Shown here: positions 40,221 through 54,500 of the stretch, piece by piece
Layout of the letters: each line of letters begins with the position of its first letter
Numbering within the stretch: position 1 is the first letter of the stretch
Assembly: GCA_015698045.1 (NCBI GenBank)
Contig: BLAL01000313.1
Coordinates: forward strand, 186,001 to 250,000
DNA length: 64,000 nt
Direction of reading: 5' to 3'
From: Rhizophagus clarus
Taxonomy: Eukaryota; Glomeromycota; Glomeromycetes; Glomerales; Glomeraceae
Notes under the pieces: model-generated
The model's input: the letters and a program-made list of their open reading frames with translations, nothing else
Told to the model about the DNA's origin: nothing
Databases searched by the model: none
Position numbers and translations under genes: made by a program

Positions 40221-43200
40221 GTTTAATAGACCTGTACCCGATTATCCATTTTGGGCGAAACAAGTACATATCAATAGAAAGCTTATAAAAATGAGTTATG
40301 ATGGTCATAGTACAGTAACGTTTGTCGATCAAGCTGACGGAAAAACAAAATTAAGATTTTATTCTTTTCCTGCTACATGTTTGGAAATGGGTGGTTATCA
40401 AGATCCGAATACTTTCGTTTCGGAGGTTAAATATACCGAATTAATAGATTTTACTATTAATTATCAAAGACGTTGTATAATTATTCAATTTAATGTTAAG
40501 TTTGATCAAAATTCTTATACTTTTAAGTTGGAAACCGCTTTTAAAGACGTAGACGGGGATTTTCATGTTGTACTTGAAAATACACAAAGAGGTCCTATCG
40601 GTACAATAATGATCGCTAGTAAGTTCCCTGCAAAATATTGGGTGTTGGATAATAGGTTTCAATCAAAAGATAATTTCAATTGGTGTTATGATGATTCTTG
40701 GAAGCGTAAAACTGAAATTCGCGTTACTCCAAAATCTTTAGAGGAAAAACAAGTGCCTCTTCAACCTAATATGCCTGATAAAAGTGATAGATTAGGCAAA
40801 TGGATCGTTTTTAAATTAACCTTTAATTTAGATATGATTGGTGACAAACCTTTAGAAGGTGTTAGACGTTTTAAGGATATGATTAAATTATCTAAAGATT
40901 ATAATTTAGTATCAAAAGATGTTAACATTGAAGAAACGAATCCATTACATACCATTGATGTGACTAATTTACGAGATTATGTTAATCATAGTTCAATGTT
41001 GTCCTTTTCCGTCCTCTATATGTTAGAATGTAATATTTCTTTTAATTATCTTCATAATTATAATGTTAATGAAAATTTCATTATGTTATTATCAAGATTA
41101 CCTTCTCAAGTTGCTATTCATATATTGGAAAGGATTTACTCAAGAAAGAAACGTATTTATGATCCATACTCTTATTTACGATCAGAGTTGGATTTCATGA
41201 GATCTAAAAATATTGATGTCGAACCCAAATATGTACCTTCACATTGTGTTATGATGCGTAAAGTTGTTATATCTCCTACAACTATGTATTTTTTACCTCC
41301 AAGTATGGAAACTTCAAATCGTGTTATTCGTCGTTTTCGTGACAAAATGGACAATTTTTTACGAATACAATTTGTTGATGAAGCTAGTGGTAAAGTCAGT
41401 TCATCTAATGGAACAAATAATTATGCTTTATATAATAGAATTTATCATACTTTAAATTATGGTATCAAGATTGGTGATAGACATTACGAATTTTTGGCCT
41501 TTTCTTCAAGTCAATTAAGGGATCATTCTTGTTGGTTTTTTGCTTCATCAAAAGATTTAACCGCTGATGATATTAGATTTTGGATGGGTGATTTTACTAG
41601 TATTAAAAATGTAGCAAAATATGCTGCTCGTATGGGACAATGTTTTTCAAGTACTCGTGCTATTCTAGATTTACCTGTGAATAATATTGAAGAAATTTCT
41701 GATGTTGTTATGAATGGTTTTAACTTTTCGGATGGTATTGGAAAATTATCCTTCTCTTTAGCAAGTAAAATCTCTGAAAAATTAGAATTAAAATATATTC
41801 CTAGCGCTTTTCAATTTAGATTAGCTGGTTACAAAGGGATTTTATGTCAATCACGTTATGCCCGTGGTGATCAGATATGTGTTCGTCCTAGTCAATATAA
41901 ATTTGAATCTAATCATAATATATTGGAAGTTATTAGATGTTCAGCTTTTATTCCTGCTTATCTTAATCGACAAGCCATTACATTATTATCTACATTAGGC
42001 GTACCTGATAATGTTTTCATTGAAATGAAAGATTTACAAGTTAACGAATTGAACAAAATATTTGATGATGAAAAAACGGCTATAAACCTTTTACAAAAAA
42101 ATGCTGATGAATATGGAATTTCAAGGGATTTGGCAGATCTTGTGAAAGCCGGATTTTTACGAACAAGAGATCCTTATATAATGAATTTAATTTCATTATT
42201 TCGTATCACAATGTTAAGAGATCTCAAGAAAAAAGCTAAAATTCGAGTGGAGAAAGGTGCTTTCTTACTTGGGGTTTTGGATGAAACTAAAAGTTTAAAA
42301 GAAAATGAAATTTATTGTTGCGTTACCGATCCAAATGGTATAAATGGTAGAAAAGTTATTACTGGAACTTGTATTGTGTTCCGTAATCCTTGTTTCCATC
42401 CTGGTGATATACGAGTGGTTACAGCTGTAAGTTGTAAGAATTTAAACAATCTAATAGATGTTGTAGTATTCCCAGCTACTGGTTATCGTGATATCCCTAG
42501 TCAATGTAGTGGTGGTGATTTGGACGGTGATGATTTTACGTATGTACTGTATATCTTACATATTTTAATTTATTTTTGTTTAAATTTTATCGTTAAAAAA
42601 ATTTTTTTTTTTTTTTTAGTATAATATATGATGAACGTTTAATTCCCAAGAAAAAGAATATGGAACCTATGGCATATGAAGCGCAAAAACCAGATTTAGT
42701 TGATAATATAACAATGAAAGATATTCAAGCATTTTTTGTAAATTATATATTATCTGATCAACTTGGTATCATAGCAAATTCTCATTTGGCGAAAGCAGAT
42801 TTTTTTGATGCTGGAGCTTTTCATGGTCAATGTATAAGACTTGCACAATTACATTCTGAAGCAGTGGACTTTCCAAAAACGGGAAAATCATCAACATTAC
42901 CATCAGGACTTCGTGCTAGTATTTTCCCAGATTTTATGGAAAAACATGATAAACCTTCTTATAAATCCGAAAAAGTTCTTGGTATTATATATCGTTCTAT
43001 TAAAGAAGAACCATTTAACCCTTATTCTCAAATGGTTCTTGATGATAGATTACATTTTGAAGGATATAAAACTTATGTAGAAGAAGCACGAAGGACAAAA
43101 ATTAGATATGATGCAGATATTATGGGATTAATGAACCAATATGGTGTTAAAACAGAATTTGAAGTAACCAGTGGATACATTATAAATAATATTTCAAGTA

Positions 43201-43616
43201 TCGATCGAAAGAAATCACGAGATATAACTAAATCCGTGATGGACGCATTTATTCCGATCAAAAGATATTATCGTAAATTATTTGAAGAAGAGTTTTATGG
43301 TGAAGGAACAAATGTTGTTTCACCGGTAATTCGTCATAGAATGAAAGCTAAAGCTGCTGCTTGGTATTATGTAACATATCATCCCGCCGAATTAAGAGAT
43401 AATCCTTCTGAAAGAATGATCTCATTTGCTTGGATTGCACATGATGTTTTGTGCAATATTGCTCTTGGTGATACTATTAATAATAATCAACCTAATGTAA
43501 AAAATAAACAAAAAACGAAAGGAAGGAAATCCAAGAGTATTACGATCGGTGCATTACCTAAAAATGATGGTGATATAAATAAAGATCTAGAAGTATTAAG
43601 AAGATCATTAGGTTAA
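39873..43616 (+). CDS. Cellular RNA-dependent RNA polymerase with N-terminal RRM
   Basis: Exons: 39873-40111, 40230-42539 and 42620-43616 (about 1181 residues); donors GTTCGT and GTATGT, T-rich introns, phases correct. This is the QDE-1/Rdp1 class of polymerase that makes double-stranded RNA for RNA silencing. Residues 1-79 contain an Asn-rich start and an RRM-like fold (TEIRFKVSGIPTYIKELELR, then KGVAYVTFK) leading into PVPDYPFW. The catalytic core has SDGIGKLSFSLA, SAFQFRLAGYKG and the metal-binding loop CSGGDLDGDDF (the DxDGD signature). The C-terminal helical domain ends in a basic stretch and EVLRRSLG. No lesion is seen. It is convergent with kinase K1 (about 1.2 kb gap). A wrecked second copy lies at 56287-57000. 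Confidence 0.95.
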
Positions 43617-44785
43617 TTTGGCTGGTCATCCACTCAAAATTATTTGAATCTGTCCTTCAAAAAAAAAAACCAGTGAATCAAAAGAATAACGTGCATTTTT
43701 ATAAAAATAACATGGTGAAATATTTTTTTTTTTTTTTTTTTCGTGTTTGGTTAAAAAAGGTTTTATATAAATAAAAAAAAGTTAAATATTTAAAACAAAA
43801 TATGAACAACGAATTTTTTTTTTTTAATTTATTATTATTAAAAGTTGGGTTACATTTTTAGATCATTTATATTTATCAAAATAAAAAGATTAAATCAAGC
43901 TTAATTTAAAAATTGAATCATGATACTAATTTTCTAAAAATAAAATTTCATACAGATAAAATTGTAAATCAATCATTTTTTATCAATGATTCCGTTAGGC
44001 TATCACGATTGAACACTACATTTTTTTTTTCGTAAGTGAAATTTTTGACGGTCAGCGATGCAATTGAGCATCGTAAGCTGTTAATCTGCAACATGCACTC
44101 TATTATTCTCGGCTCCAAAAAATCATGTCTAGTTCCTTCTGATGGTCGACCCTGGATTTTTGCACTTTACATCCGGTGTAGTAATAACTAAATCGAAATG
44201 GTAATAGTAATTTCATTTATAGTATCAATATTGATGATATTAATGCTACTTATAAATGTTTTATGCGTAATAAATAATAAAATGTCAATAAATATTTGCG
44301 CAATAAGCCAATAACGCAATGATATTCTTATTACCGTACTTGCATTAGAAATAGATTTCAAAACTTTGAAAGTAAAAATATTTACAATTGAAATTTGAAT
44401 TGAAATCGCTCACATATCAGCAGAATGTATCAAAACTTTTATATACGGTACAAAGAATGAAGTCCATCATTTTTATAAAATTCTAATATAAATCATGTAT
44501 TTTATTTAATTGTTTAATTAAGAAATCATTACAATTTAAAGTTCTATCTAATGCTACTCATACATTATATCTTACTCCTTCGATAACCATCTCTCCAATC
44601 TAATAAAAAAAAAATTGCAATTCAATTATTGAAAAACAAAAAAAAAAAACGAGAGAAAAAATACATCAAATCTCCAAACAAGAAAAACTAAACATTAAAT
44701 AAAAATTTAAATTATAATGAGGAAAAAAATAATAATAAAAGTAAATTGCAGCAATTAAAATGGCAATTATCCCATATGGAAATAT
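43617..44785. other. 3' region between the polymerase and K1, duplicated downstream of K2
   Basis: No gene. Parts of this region match 57000-57720 in order and orientation, for example ATGCACTCTATTAT with ATACACTCTATTAT, and GAAATGGTAATAGTAATTT in both. Confidence 0.7.
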
Positions 44786-45597
44786 TTATCCATTATTTGT
44801 CATTACAATTTTTTCATCGTTAATATTCAATTGAGAAATGTCAATTTGCAAAGATTCTATTAATGAAATAAATTTATTAGTATATAATCTCAATAATCCA
44901 TGAGCATTTAATCAATACCTATATCGTTATTTTTTTCGTGATAATCAGAATTTTTTTGTTTTTGAAAGTTCAAGAAAATTATCATCATTAATGTTCGATC
45001 GAGAAATAAACGATGATGTTATTAATGTAAATAATATTTTTATTAATATTTATTTTAAAAAGTTATTTAGATATTTTATTGATCAATACCTGAGGATTCA
45101 ACGCTATTAATTATAATATCATTTTGTTTATAAGAATCATCAAAATTTCTTTGTTCGGGAAGATTATTATCGTCAATGTTCATTTCAGAAAGATCAATTT
45201 GTAAAGATAATGGCACTATTTAATAAATAATATTTTTATTAGTTCTATTCTAGTTATATTAAATATTTTTAATATACAATACCTGAAGATTCAACGTTAA
45301 CCATATCATCATTTTGTTCGTAATAATCGTCAAAATTTTTTGGTTTAGGACGATCATTAACAATGTTTGATTGAGAAACATCAATTTGCAATGATAACGA
45401 CTCTATTAATAATAATGTTGTTAATATTTTTTTCTTGATTATAATTATTTCTTGTTAAACAATACCTGAAGATTCAATGCTAATTATATTATCGCTTTGT
45501 TCATAATAATCATTCGAATTTCTTGGTTCAGCAAGATTATTATCGTTAATGTTCAGTTTAGAAACATCAATTTGTAAAGATAATGATGACAATGATA
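44786..45597 (-). repeat. C-tail exon array of K1 (phase 1-1)
   Basis: Three intact tail exons, of 132, 120 and 126 bases, encode variants of LSLQIDVS.LNI...PEPRN..DYYEQ.D..I..ESS, each starting after a G and ending G|GT. The same sequence ends the catalytic exon (LPEPKNSDDYYEQ). A fifth copy near 45020-44925 (ISRSNINDDNFLEL) is frameshifted. The terminal exon encodes ESLQIDISQLNINDEKIVMT and a stop. Confidence 0.75.
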
Positions 45598-48500
45598 CTA
45601 TTTAATAAATAATGTTTTATAAGTATTATTTAGCTTTAATTACTTTGATAAATAATTTACATTAAAAAATACCTGAAGATTCAACGCTAATTATGTTATT
45701 TCCTTGTTCATAATAATCATCAGAATTTTTTGGTTCAGGAAGATTTTTAAAATTAAGCAATCTTTTTGTATAGATAGCTTCTGAGTGTGTTTTATAAGAT
45801 ATTCCTAAATTAGTTAAAGGCACACCAATATTTGATGAACTTTCGTTTATTATGTCCGCTTCTTCAACTTGTTTTTGTATTTCTGTTCCAATCACAAACA
45901 ACTCATACTTCCATTTGTCTAAAATATCTGCAATTTCTTTTGCTATTGGTCGATTTATTGGATCTGCATCTATGCACCTTTTAATTAAAAGTATAATTAA
46001 GTGAGGTATTTTAATTTTGAATATTGGCCTAAATCCAAGACAAATCTTTCTTGTTAGGTTTTCATCATGACTTATATCATGATATGGAGGTAATCCAGAA
46101 AATATTTCATACATAATTATACCAAAACTGTAAAGATCAGATGCTTTGGTATAATCAATTCCTCTTAAAATTTCGGGTGCTATATAAGGTAAAACACCGT
46201 ATACATTATTTTCTGTGTTTACTGACAGAGAATGATCTGCAGATTTACATAATCCCATATCGCATATATAAAGACAACCGTCATGAAGTATATTGCCAGT
46301 ATGTAAATCTCGATGAATCAGATCATTATTATGAATGGATTCAAGACCCTTTGCAATATCATATAGATAACCGATTTTATCCATCCAACTTAATTTATTA
46401 TAGTTTATATCTAGATAATTTCGCAAACTTCCATTCTTTGCATAATTTAAAACCATCATATAGTTTTCTGTTTTTGGGTCTTGAGTTATTCCATAAAATC
46501 CAATAATATTACTACTATCCATTCTTTCTCTATAATGTAATGTAATCTAAATATAAAAAATAGATTGAAATTGAATATATTAATAAAAAACTAAAATCTC
46601 CAAAATTTGGGATTTTAAATAATAATTAAATTATATACCTCATTCAAAAACTTTAATGTTGCGTTTTTTGATTTATTTAAACTTTTCAATGCTACAAGCA
46701 TATTTTGACCTTCCCTCTCCCAATTTTGATATTTATCATTCCAATTTTTTATATATCCATCAATCCAACTTGCTTTATACACTTTACCAAACCCTCCTTT
46801 TGCTACATATTCAACATATTCAAATCTATTATAAGGTATCCACTCTAATGCTTTTCTTACATTATTATGAGCCAATAATTGAGTATTCCGGATAAATTTA
46901 TCAATATCATTATTACCACTCGCCCAACTTTCAAAATTTTGTTGAAAGTATATTGCGTTACATACACAATTACATTTTTTACACACATCACTCAAAACCA
47001 TCATATAATTTTTAGTTTTTGGATTTTGAGTTATTCCATACAATCTATTAATCTACAAAATAATATTTAGTAGAAGTTAAAGTTTAAAATTTAATTAAAT
47101 AATAAATTCATAGTACCTCATTTGTAAACTCTAATGTAATATTTTTGAGATCGTTTAATATTTTCAAAATTACTAACATATTTTTATTATTTCTCTTCCA
47201 TTTTTGGTCATTGGATTCATTTCGTTCGTTAATATATCCATCAATCCAACTTGCTTTATATATTTTCCTTTCAGTAGCGTAGTTGATATTGTTAAATCTG
47301 TTATAAGGTATCCATTCTAATACATTTTTATATACATTATAGTTATCGTGTGCTGATAGCTGAGTATCTTGAATAAATTTATCAATATCATTATTACTGC
47401 TAGTCCAATTTTCAAAATTTTGTTGAAAGTGTATTGCGTTACATGCAAAGTTACATTTTTTACATATATCACTTAAAACCGTCATGTAATGTTTTGTTTG
47501 TGGGTCCTGAGTTATTCCATACAGCCTATTAATCTACAAAAATACAGTAATAATTAATAAACATTAAAATTTTTAATTAAATAATAAATTTATAATACCT
47601 CATTTGTATATTCTAATTTAATATTTTTTGGATCATTCAAAATTTTTAAAATTACCAACATATTTTGATTTTCTCTTTTCCAATTTTGATCACATTTATC
47701 CCATTCACTAATATATCCGTCAATCCAATTTGCTTTATATACTTCCCTTTCTATAATATGATTGATATTGTTAAATCTAGTATAAGGTATCCATTCAAGT
47801 ACATTGTTATATACATTGTAGTCATCATGTGCTGATAGCTGAATATCTTGAATAAATTTATCAATATCATCATTAATGCTAGTCCAACTTTCAAAATTTT
47901 GCTGAAAGTGTATTGCATTACATATTTGATTGCATTTTTTACATTTGATATTCAAAACCATCATATAATTTTTTGTTTGTGAATCTTGAGTTATTCCATA
48001 AAATTCATAACCTATCTGCAAATGTAATAAATTAGAAAAATAGCAAAAATTAAGATCATATAAAATACTACTAATTAATACCTCACTTATATCCTCTATT
48101 GTAACTACTTTTGGATCATCTAAAGGTTTCAAAATTACAAAAATATTTTGATTATCTCTTTCCAAACATTGATTTTTATTATGCCAATTAACTATATATC
48201 CATCAATCCAATTGGCTATATATGTTCCAAATTTTTTAATACATTGAATATTATTGAATCTGTTAAAAGGTATCCATTCTAATGCTTTTCTTTTTGTATA
48301 ACGATGTGCTAATAGTTGAGTATTTTGAATAAAATTATCAATATCATTATTATCACTTGTCCAATTTTCAAAATTTTGTTGGAAGTATATTGCATTACAT
48401 GTGCAATTACATATTTTACATTCATTACTCAAAACAATTATATAATTTCTTGTTTGTAAATCTTGAGTTATTCCATAGGGTTTATTAATCTACAAATATA

Positions 48501-51500
48501 ATACATTTAATGATAGTAAATTAAATTTTAAAATTTAATAACAAATTTTATATACCTTATTTGCAAGTTCTACTATAATATTTTTTGGATTATTTAATTT
48601 TTTCAAAGTTACAAATATATTTTGATTATATCTTTTCCAATTTTGATTTTCTTTATCCCAATTAACTATGTATCCATCAATCCAATTTGCTTTATACATT
48701 CCAATTCTTTTAGTATATTGAATATTATCAATCCTATTATATGGTATCCATTCTATTATTGCTTCTTCTGTATTTTTATGGGCTAATAGCTGAGTATTTT
48801 GAATAAATTGATCTATATCATCATTATCACTAGTCCAACTTTCAAAATTTAGTTGAAAGTGTATTGCATTACATATATAATTACATTTTTTACATTTAAT
48901 ATTTAAAACAATCATATAATTTTTTGTTTGTGAATCTTGAGTTATTCCATAAAATTCATGATCATTTTTAATCTACAAAAAATATATAATATATCAGTAA
49001 AATAACAAAATTAAAATATTAAATTCTATTAAATAATACCTTATTTATAAATTCTAATGTAATAATGTTTGGATTATTTATAATTTTCAAAGTTACAAGC
49101 ATATTATGATTATTTCTTCCTATATATTGATTTATATTATATTCATCAATCCAATTTGCTCTGTACATATCTTTAGCAATATATTTAATATTATATAATT
49201 TATTATAAGGTATCCATTCTAATACTTCTTTTACATTATTATCATGAGTTGATAGCTGACTATCTTGAATAAATTTATCAATATTACTATTACCACTAGT
49301 CCAATATATGAATTTCTGTTGAAAGTAAATTGCATTGCATATTTTATTACATTTTTTACATTTATTATCCAAAACTATCATATAATTATTTGTTTTTAAA
49401 TCTTGAGTTATTCCATAAGGCTTATTAATCTACAAATATAAATTCATTTAATTTAGTAAAATTTACATTTAAAGCTCACTAATAAATAAATTTTTTATAC
49501 CTGATTTATAAATTCTAATGTAATATTTTTTGGATCATTCAATTTTTTCAAAATTACTTGAGTCCAACTTTGATTCTTGCAATTATACCAATTTGCTCTA
49601 TATACTCCAATTTTTTCAATATATTCAATATTATTAAGCTTATTATAAGATATCCATTCTAATGCTTCTTTTGCATCATCATGAGCTGATAATTGAGTAT
49701 CTTGAATAAATTTATCAATATATTTATTATTACTGGTCCAATTTTTAAAATTTTGTTGAAAGTGTATTGCATTACATGCAAAGTTACATTTTTTACACAT
49801 ATCACTTAAAACCGTCATGTAATGTTTTGTTTGTGGATCTTGAGTTATTCCATAAATTCTTTCCTTATTAATCTACAAAATAATATTTTTAGTATATATT
49901 AAAAATTTTAAAATTAAATCAAATAAAGTATACTACCTTATTTGTATATACTAATGCATCATCTTTTTGATTGTTTAAACTTTCTAAAGTTATAAGCATA
50001 TTTTGATTAATTCTATTCCAACTTTGATTTTTACTATCCCATTTATTTATAAATCCATCAATCCAATTTGCTTTATATATTCCAATTTTTTCAGTATGAT
50101 TAATATTATTAAATCTATTATAAGGTATCCATTCTAGTAATTCTCCTGATAATTGAATATTTTGAATAAATTTATCAATATCATTATTACCACTAGTCCA
50201 ATTTTTAAAATTTTGTTGAAAGTATATTGCATTACATATATTATAATAATTTTTATATTTATTATTACTTAAAACGACCATATAAATTTTTGTTTGTGGA
50301 TTCTGAGTTATTCCATAAAATTCATAATTTTTTTTAATCTATAATTAAATAAAATAAATGTTTTAGTAAAAATAGTCAAAATAATAATTTTAAAATTTTA
50401 TAAACTAATATTACCTCATTTATATATTCTGACGTAATAATTTTTGAATCATTTAAACTTTCCAAAGTTACAACCATATCTTTATTAAATCTTTCCCAAT
50501 ACTGAATGCCATAATTCCAATAATTTATATTTCCGTCAATCCAATTTGCTCTATATATTCCATTAAATCCAGTATTTTTAATATTATTAAACCTATCATA
50601 ATGTATCCATTCTAATGCATTAAAGATTTCATAGCTTTTATGTGTTGTTAGCTGAGTATCTAAAATAACCATATCAATATAATTATCACCGCTAGTCCAA
50701 TTTTCAAAATTTTGGTAAAAGTGCATTGCATTACATATGCAATTGCATTTTTTACATTCATCACTCAAAACTGTCATATAATTTTTTGTTTGTGGATCTT
50801 GAGTTATTCCATAATATTTTATAAACTATAAATGTGATATATTAATAAAAATAATAAAAATCTTTTACAATTAAAATATATAAAATTTTATACCTCATTT
50901 GTAAGTTCTAATGTAAAATTATTTAAATTCTTCAAAATTACATCAATCATATTTTTATTATACCTCTTCCGATTTTGATTCCCATTATCCCATTTGCCAA
51001 TACATCCATCAATCCAATTTGCTCTATATACTCCAATTTCTTCAATATATTTAATATTATTAAGCCTATTATAAGGTATCCATTCTAATGCTTCTTTTGC
51101 ATCATCATGGACTAGTAATTGAGTATCTTGAATAAGTTTATCAATATTACCATTACCCCTAGTCCAATTTTTGAAATTCAGCTTAAAATACGGAGCATTA
51201 CATGAATAGTTCAAAACCATCATATAATTTTTTACTTGTGTGTCTTGAGTTATTCCGTATAATTCAAAATCTTTTTTAATCTATAAATAAAATTTTATTT
51301 TAGCTGTAAAAATAGCAAAAATTAAAATATCATGAAAAGTTTTATACCTTATTTATAAATTCTAATGAAAAATCATCTAAATTATTTAAATACTTTAGAA
51401 CTACAACCATGTTTATATTATGTCTTTTCCGATTTTCATTCATATTATCCCATTTGTCAATACATCCATCAATCCAATTTGCTCTATATACTCCAATTTT

Positions 51501-54500
51501 TTCAATATATTTAATATTATTGAACCTATCATAAGGTATCCATTTTAATGCTTTTTTTGCATCAATATGAGCTATTAATTGAGTATATTGAATAAGTTTA
51601 TCAATATTATCATCACCACTAGTCCAATTTTCAAAATTTTGTTGAAAGTGTATTGTATTACATACATAGTTACATTCCTTACATTTACCATTCAAAACCA
51701 TCATATAACTTTTTGTTTGTGGATTTTGAGTTATTCCGTAAAATTTATAATCTATTTTAATCTATAAATAAAATTTTATTTTAGCAGTAAAAATAACAAA
51801 AATTAAAATATCATGAAAAGTTTTATACCTCATTTATAAATTCTAATGAAAAATCATCTGAATTATTTAAACCCTTTAGAACTACAACCATGTTTATATT
51901 ATGTCTTTTCCAATTTTTATTCATATTATCCCATTTGTCAATACATCCATCAATCCAATTTGCTCTATATACTCCAATTTTTTCAATATATTTAATATCG
52001 TTAAACCTATCATAAGGTATCCATTCTAATGCTTCTCTTGCATCAATATGAGCTAGTAATTGAGTATGTTGAATAAGTTTATCAATATTATCATTGCCGC
52101 TAGTCCAATTTTTGAAATTCAGCTTAAAATACGGAACATTACATGTACTATTCAAAACCATCATATAATTTTTTATTTGTATATCTTGAGTTATTCCAAA
52201 TAATTCAAAATCTTTTTTAATCTATAAATAAATTTTATTTTAGCAGTAAAAATAGCAAAAATTAAAATATCATGAAAAGTTTTATACCTCATTTACAAAT
52301 TTCAATGAAAAATTATTTGAATTGTTTAAATTCTTCTGAATAACAACCATGTTTATATCATGACTTTCACAATTTTTATTCATATTATCCCATTTGTCAA
52401 TATACCAATTTTCTCTATATACTCCAATTTTTTCAATATATTTAATATTATTAAACCTACCATAAGGTAACCATTCTAGTGCATCAACATGAGCTAGTAA
52501 TTGAGTACTTTGAATAGGTTTATCAAAACTAGTTTCATTACTGCTAGTCCAATTTTTGAAATTCAGCTTAAAATACGTAGCATCACATATACCATTCAAA
52601 ACCATCATATAATTTTTTGCCTGTATATCTTGAGCTATTCCGCATAATTCAAAATCTTTCCTAATCTATAAATAAATTTTATTTTAGCTATTTTAGCAGT
52701 AAAAATAGCAAAAATTAAAATATCATGAAAAATTTTATACCTCATTTATAAATTCCAATGAAAAATTATTTGAATTATTTAAATTCTTCAGTATTACAAC
52801 CATGTTTATATTATGTCTTTCCCAATTTTCATTCACATTATCCCATTTGTCAATACATCCATCAATCCAATTTGCTCTATATACTCCATTTTCTTCAATA
52901 TATTTAATATTATTAAACCTCTTATAAGGTATCCATTCTAGTGCATCAACATGAGCAAGTAATTGAGTATCTTGAATAGGTTTATAAATAGTTTCATTAT
53001 CGCTAGTCCAATTTTCGAAATCCAGCTTAAAATACGTAGCATCACAAGTACTATTCAAAACCATCATATAATTTTTTGCCTGTATATCTTGAGTTATTCC
53101 ATATAATTCAAAATCTTTTTTAATCTATAAATAAATTTTATTTTAACTGCAAAAATAACAAAAATTAAAATATCATGAAAAGTTTCATACCTCATTTATA
53201 AATTCTAATGAAAAATCATCTAAATTATTTAAACCCTTTAGAACTACAACCATGTTTATATTATGTCTTTTCCGATTTTCATTCATATTATCCCATTTAT
53301 CAATACATCCATCAATCCAATTTGCTCTATATACTCCAATTTTTTCGATATATTTAATATTATTGAACCTATCATAAGGTATCCATTTTAATGCTTTTTT
53401 TGCATCAATATGAGCTAGTAATTGAGTATATTGAATAAGTTTATCAATATTATCATCACCACTAGTCCAATTTTCAAAATTTTGTTGAAAGTGTATTGCA
53501 TTACATACATAGTTACATTCCTTACATTTACCATTCAAAACCATCATATACCTTTTTGTTTGTGGATTTTGGGTTATTCCGTAAAATTTATAATCTACTT
53601 TAATCTATAAATAAAATTTTATTTTAGCAGTAAAAATAACAAAAATTAAAATATCATGAAAAGTTTTATACCTCATTTATAAATTCTAATGAAAAATCAT
53701 CTAAATTATTTAAACCCTTTAGAACTACAACCATGTTTATATTATGTCTTTTCCGATTTTCATTCATATTATCCCATTTATCAATACATCCATCAATCCA
53801 ATTTGCTCTATATACTCCAATTTTTTCGATATATTTAATATTATTGAACCTATCATAAGGTATCCATTTTAATGCTTTTTTTGCATCAATATGAGCTAGT
53901 AATTGAGTATATTGAATAAGTTTATCAATATTATCATCACCACTAGTCCAATTTTCAAAATTTTGTTGAAAGTGTATTGCATTACATACATAGTTACATT
54001 CCTTACATTTACCATTCAAAACCATCATATACCTTTTTGTTTGTGGATTTTGAGTTATTCCGTAAAATTTATAATCTATTTTAATCTATAAATAAATTTT
54101 ATTTTAGCAGTAAAAATAGCAAAAACTAAAATATCAAAATATCATGAAAAGTTTTATACCTCATTTATAAATTCCAATGAAAAATCATCTGAATTATTTA
54201 AACTCTTCAGAATTATAACCATGTTTATATTATGTCTTTTCCAATTTTTATTCATATTATCCCATTTGTCAATACATCCATTAATCCAATTTGCTCTATA
54301 TACTCCAATTTTTTCAATATATTTAATATTGTTAAACCTACCATAAGGTATCCACTCTAATGCTTCTTTTGCATCATCATGAGCTGACAATTGAGTATCT
54401 TGAATGAATTTATCAATACATTTATTACCACTGGTCCAATTTTTGAAATTATTTTGAAACAATATTGCGTTACATTTAAATTTACATTTTATACATTTCT

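Noticed and set aside
46141..46506. 121-codon plus-strand frame opposite the K1 catalytic exon
   Set aside because: Shadow of the kinase; similar plus-strand frames opposite modules (46656, 51579, 53422, 53903, 59561) are also shadows repeated with the array.
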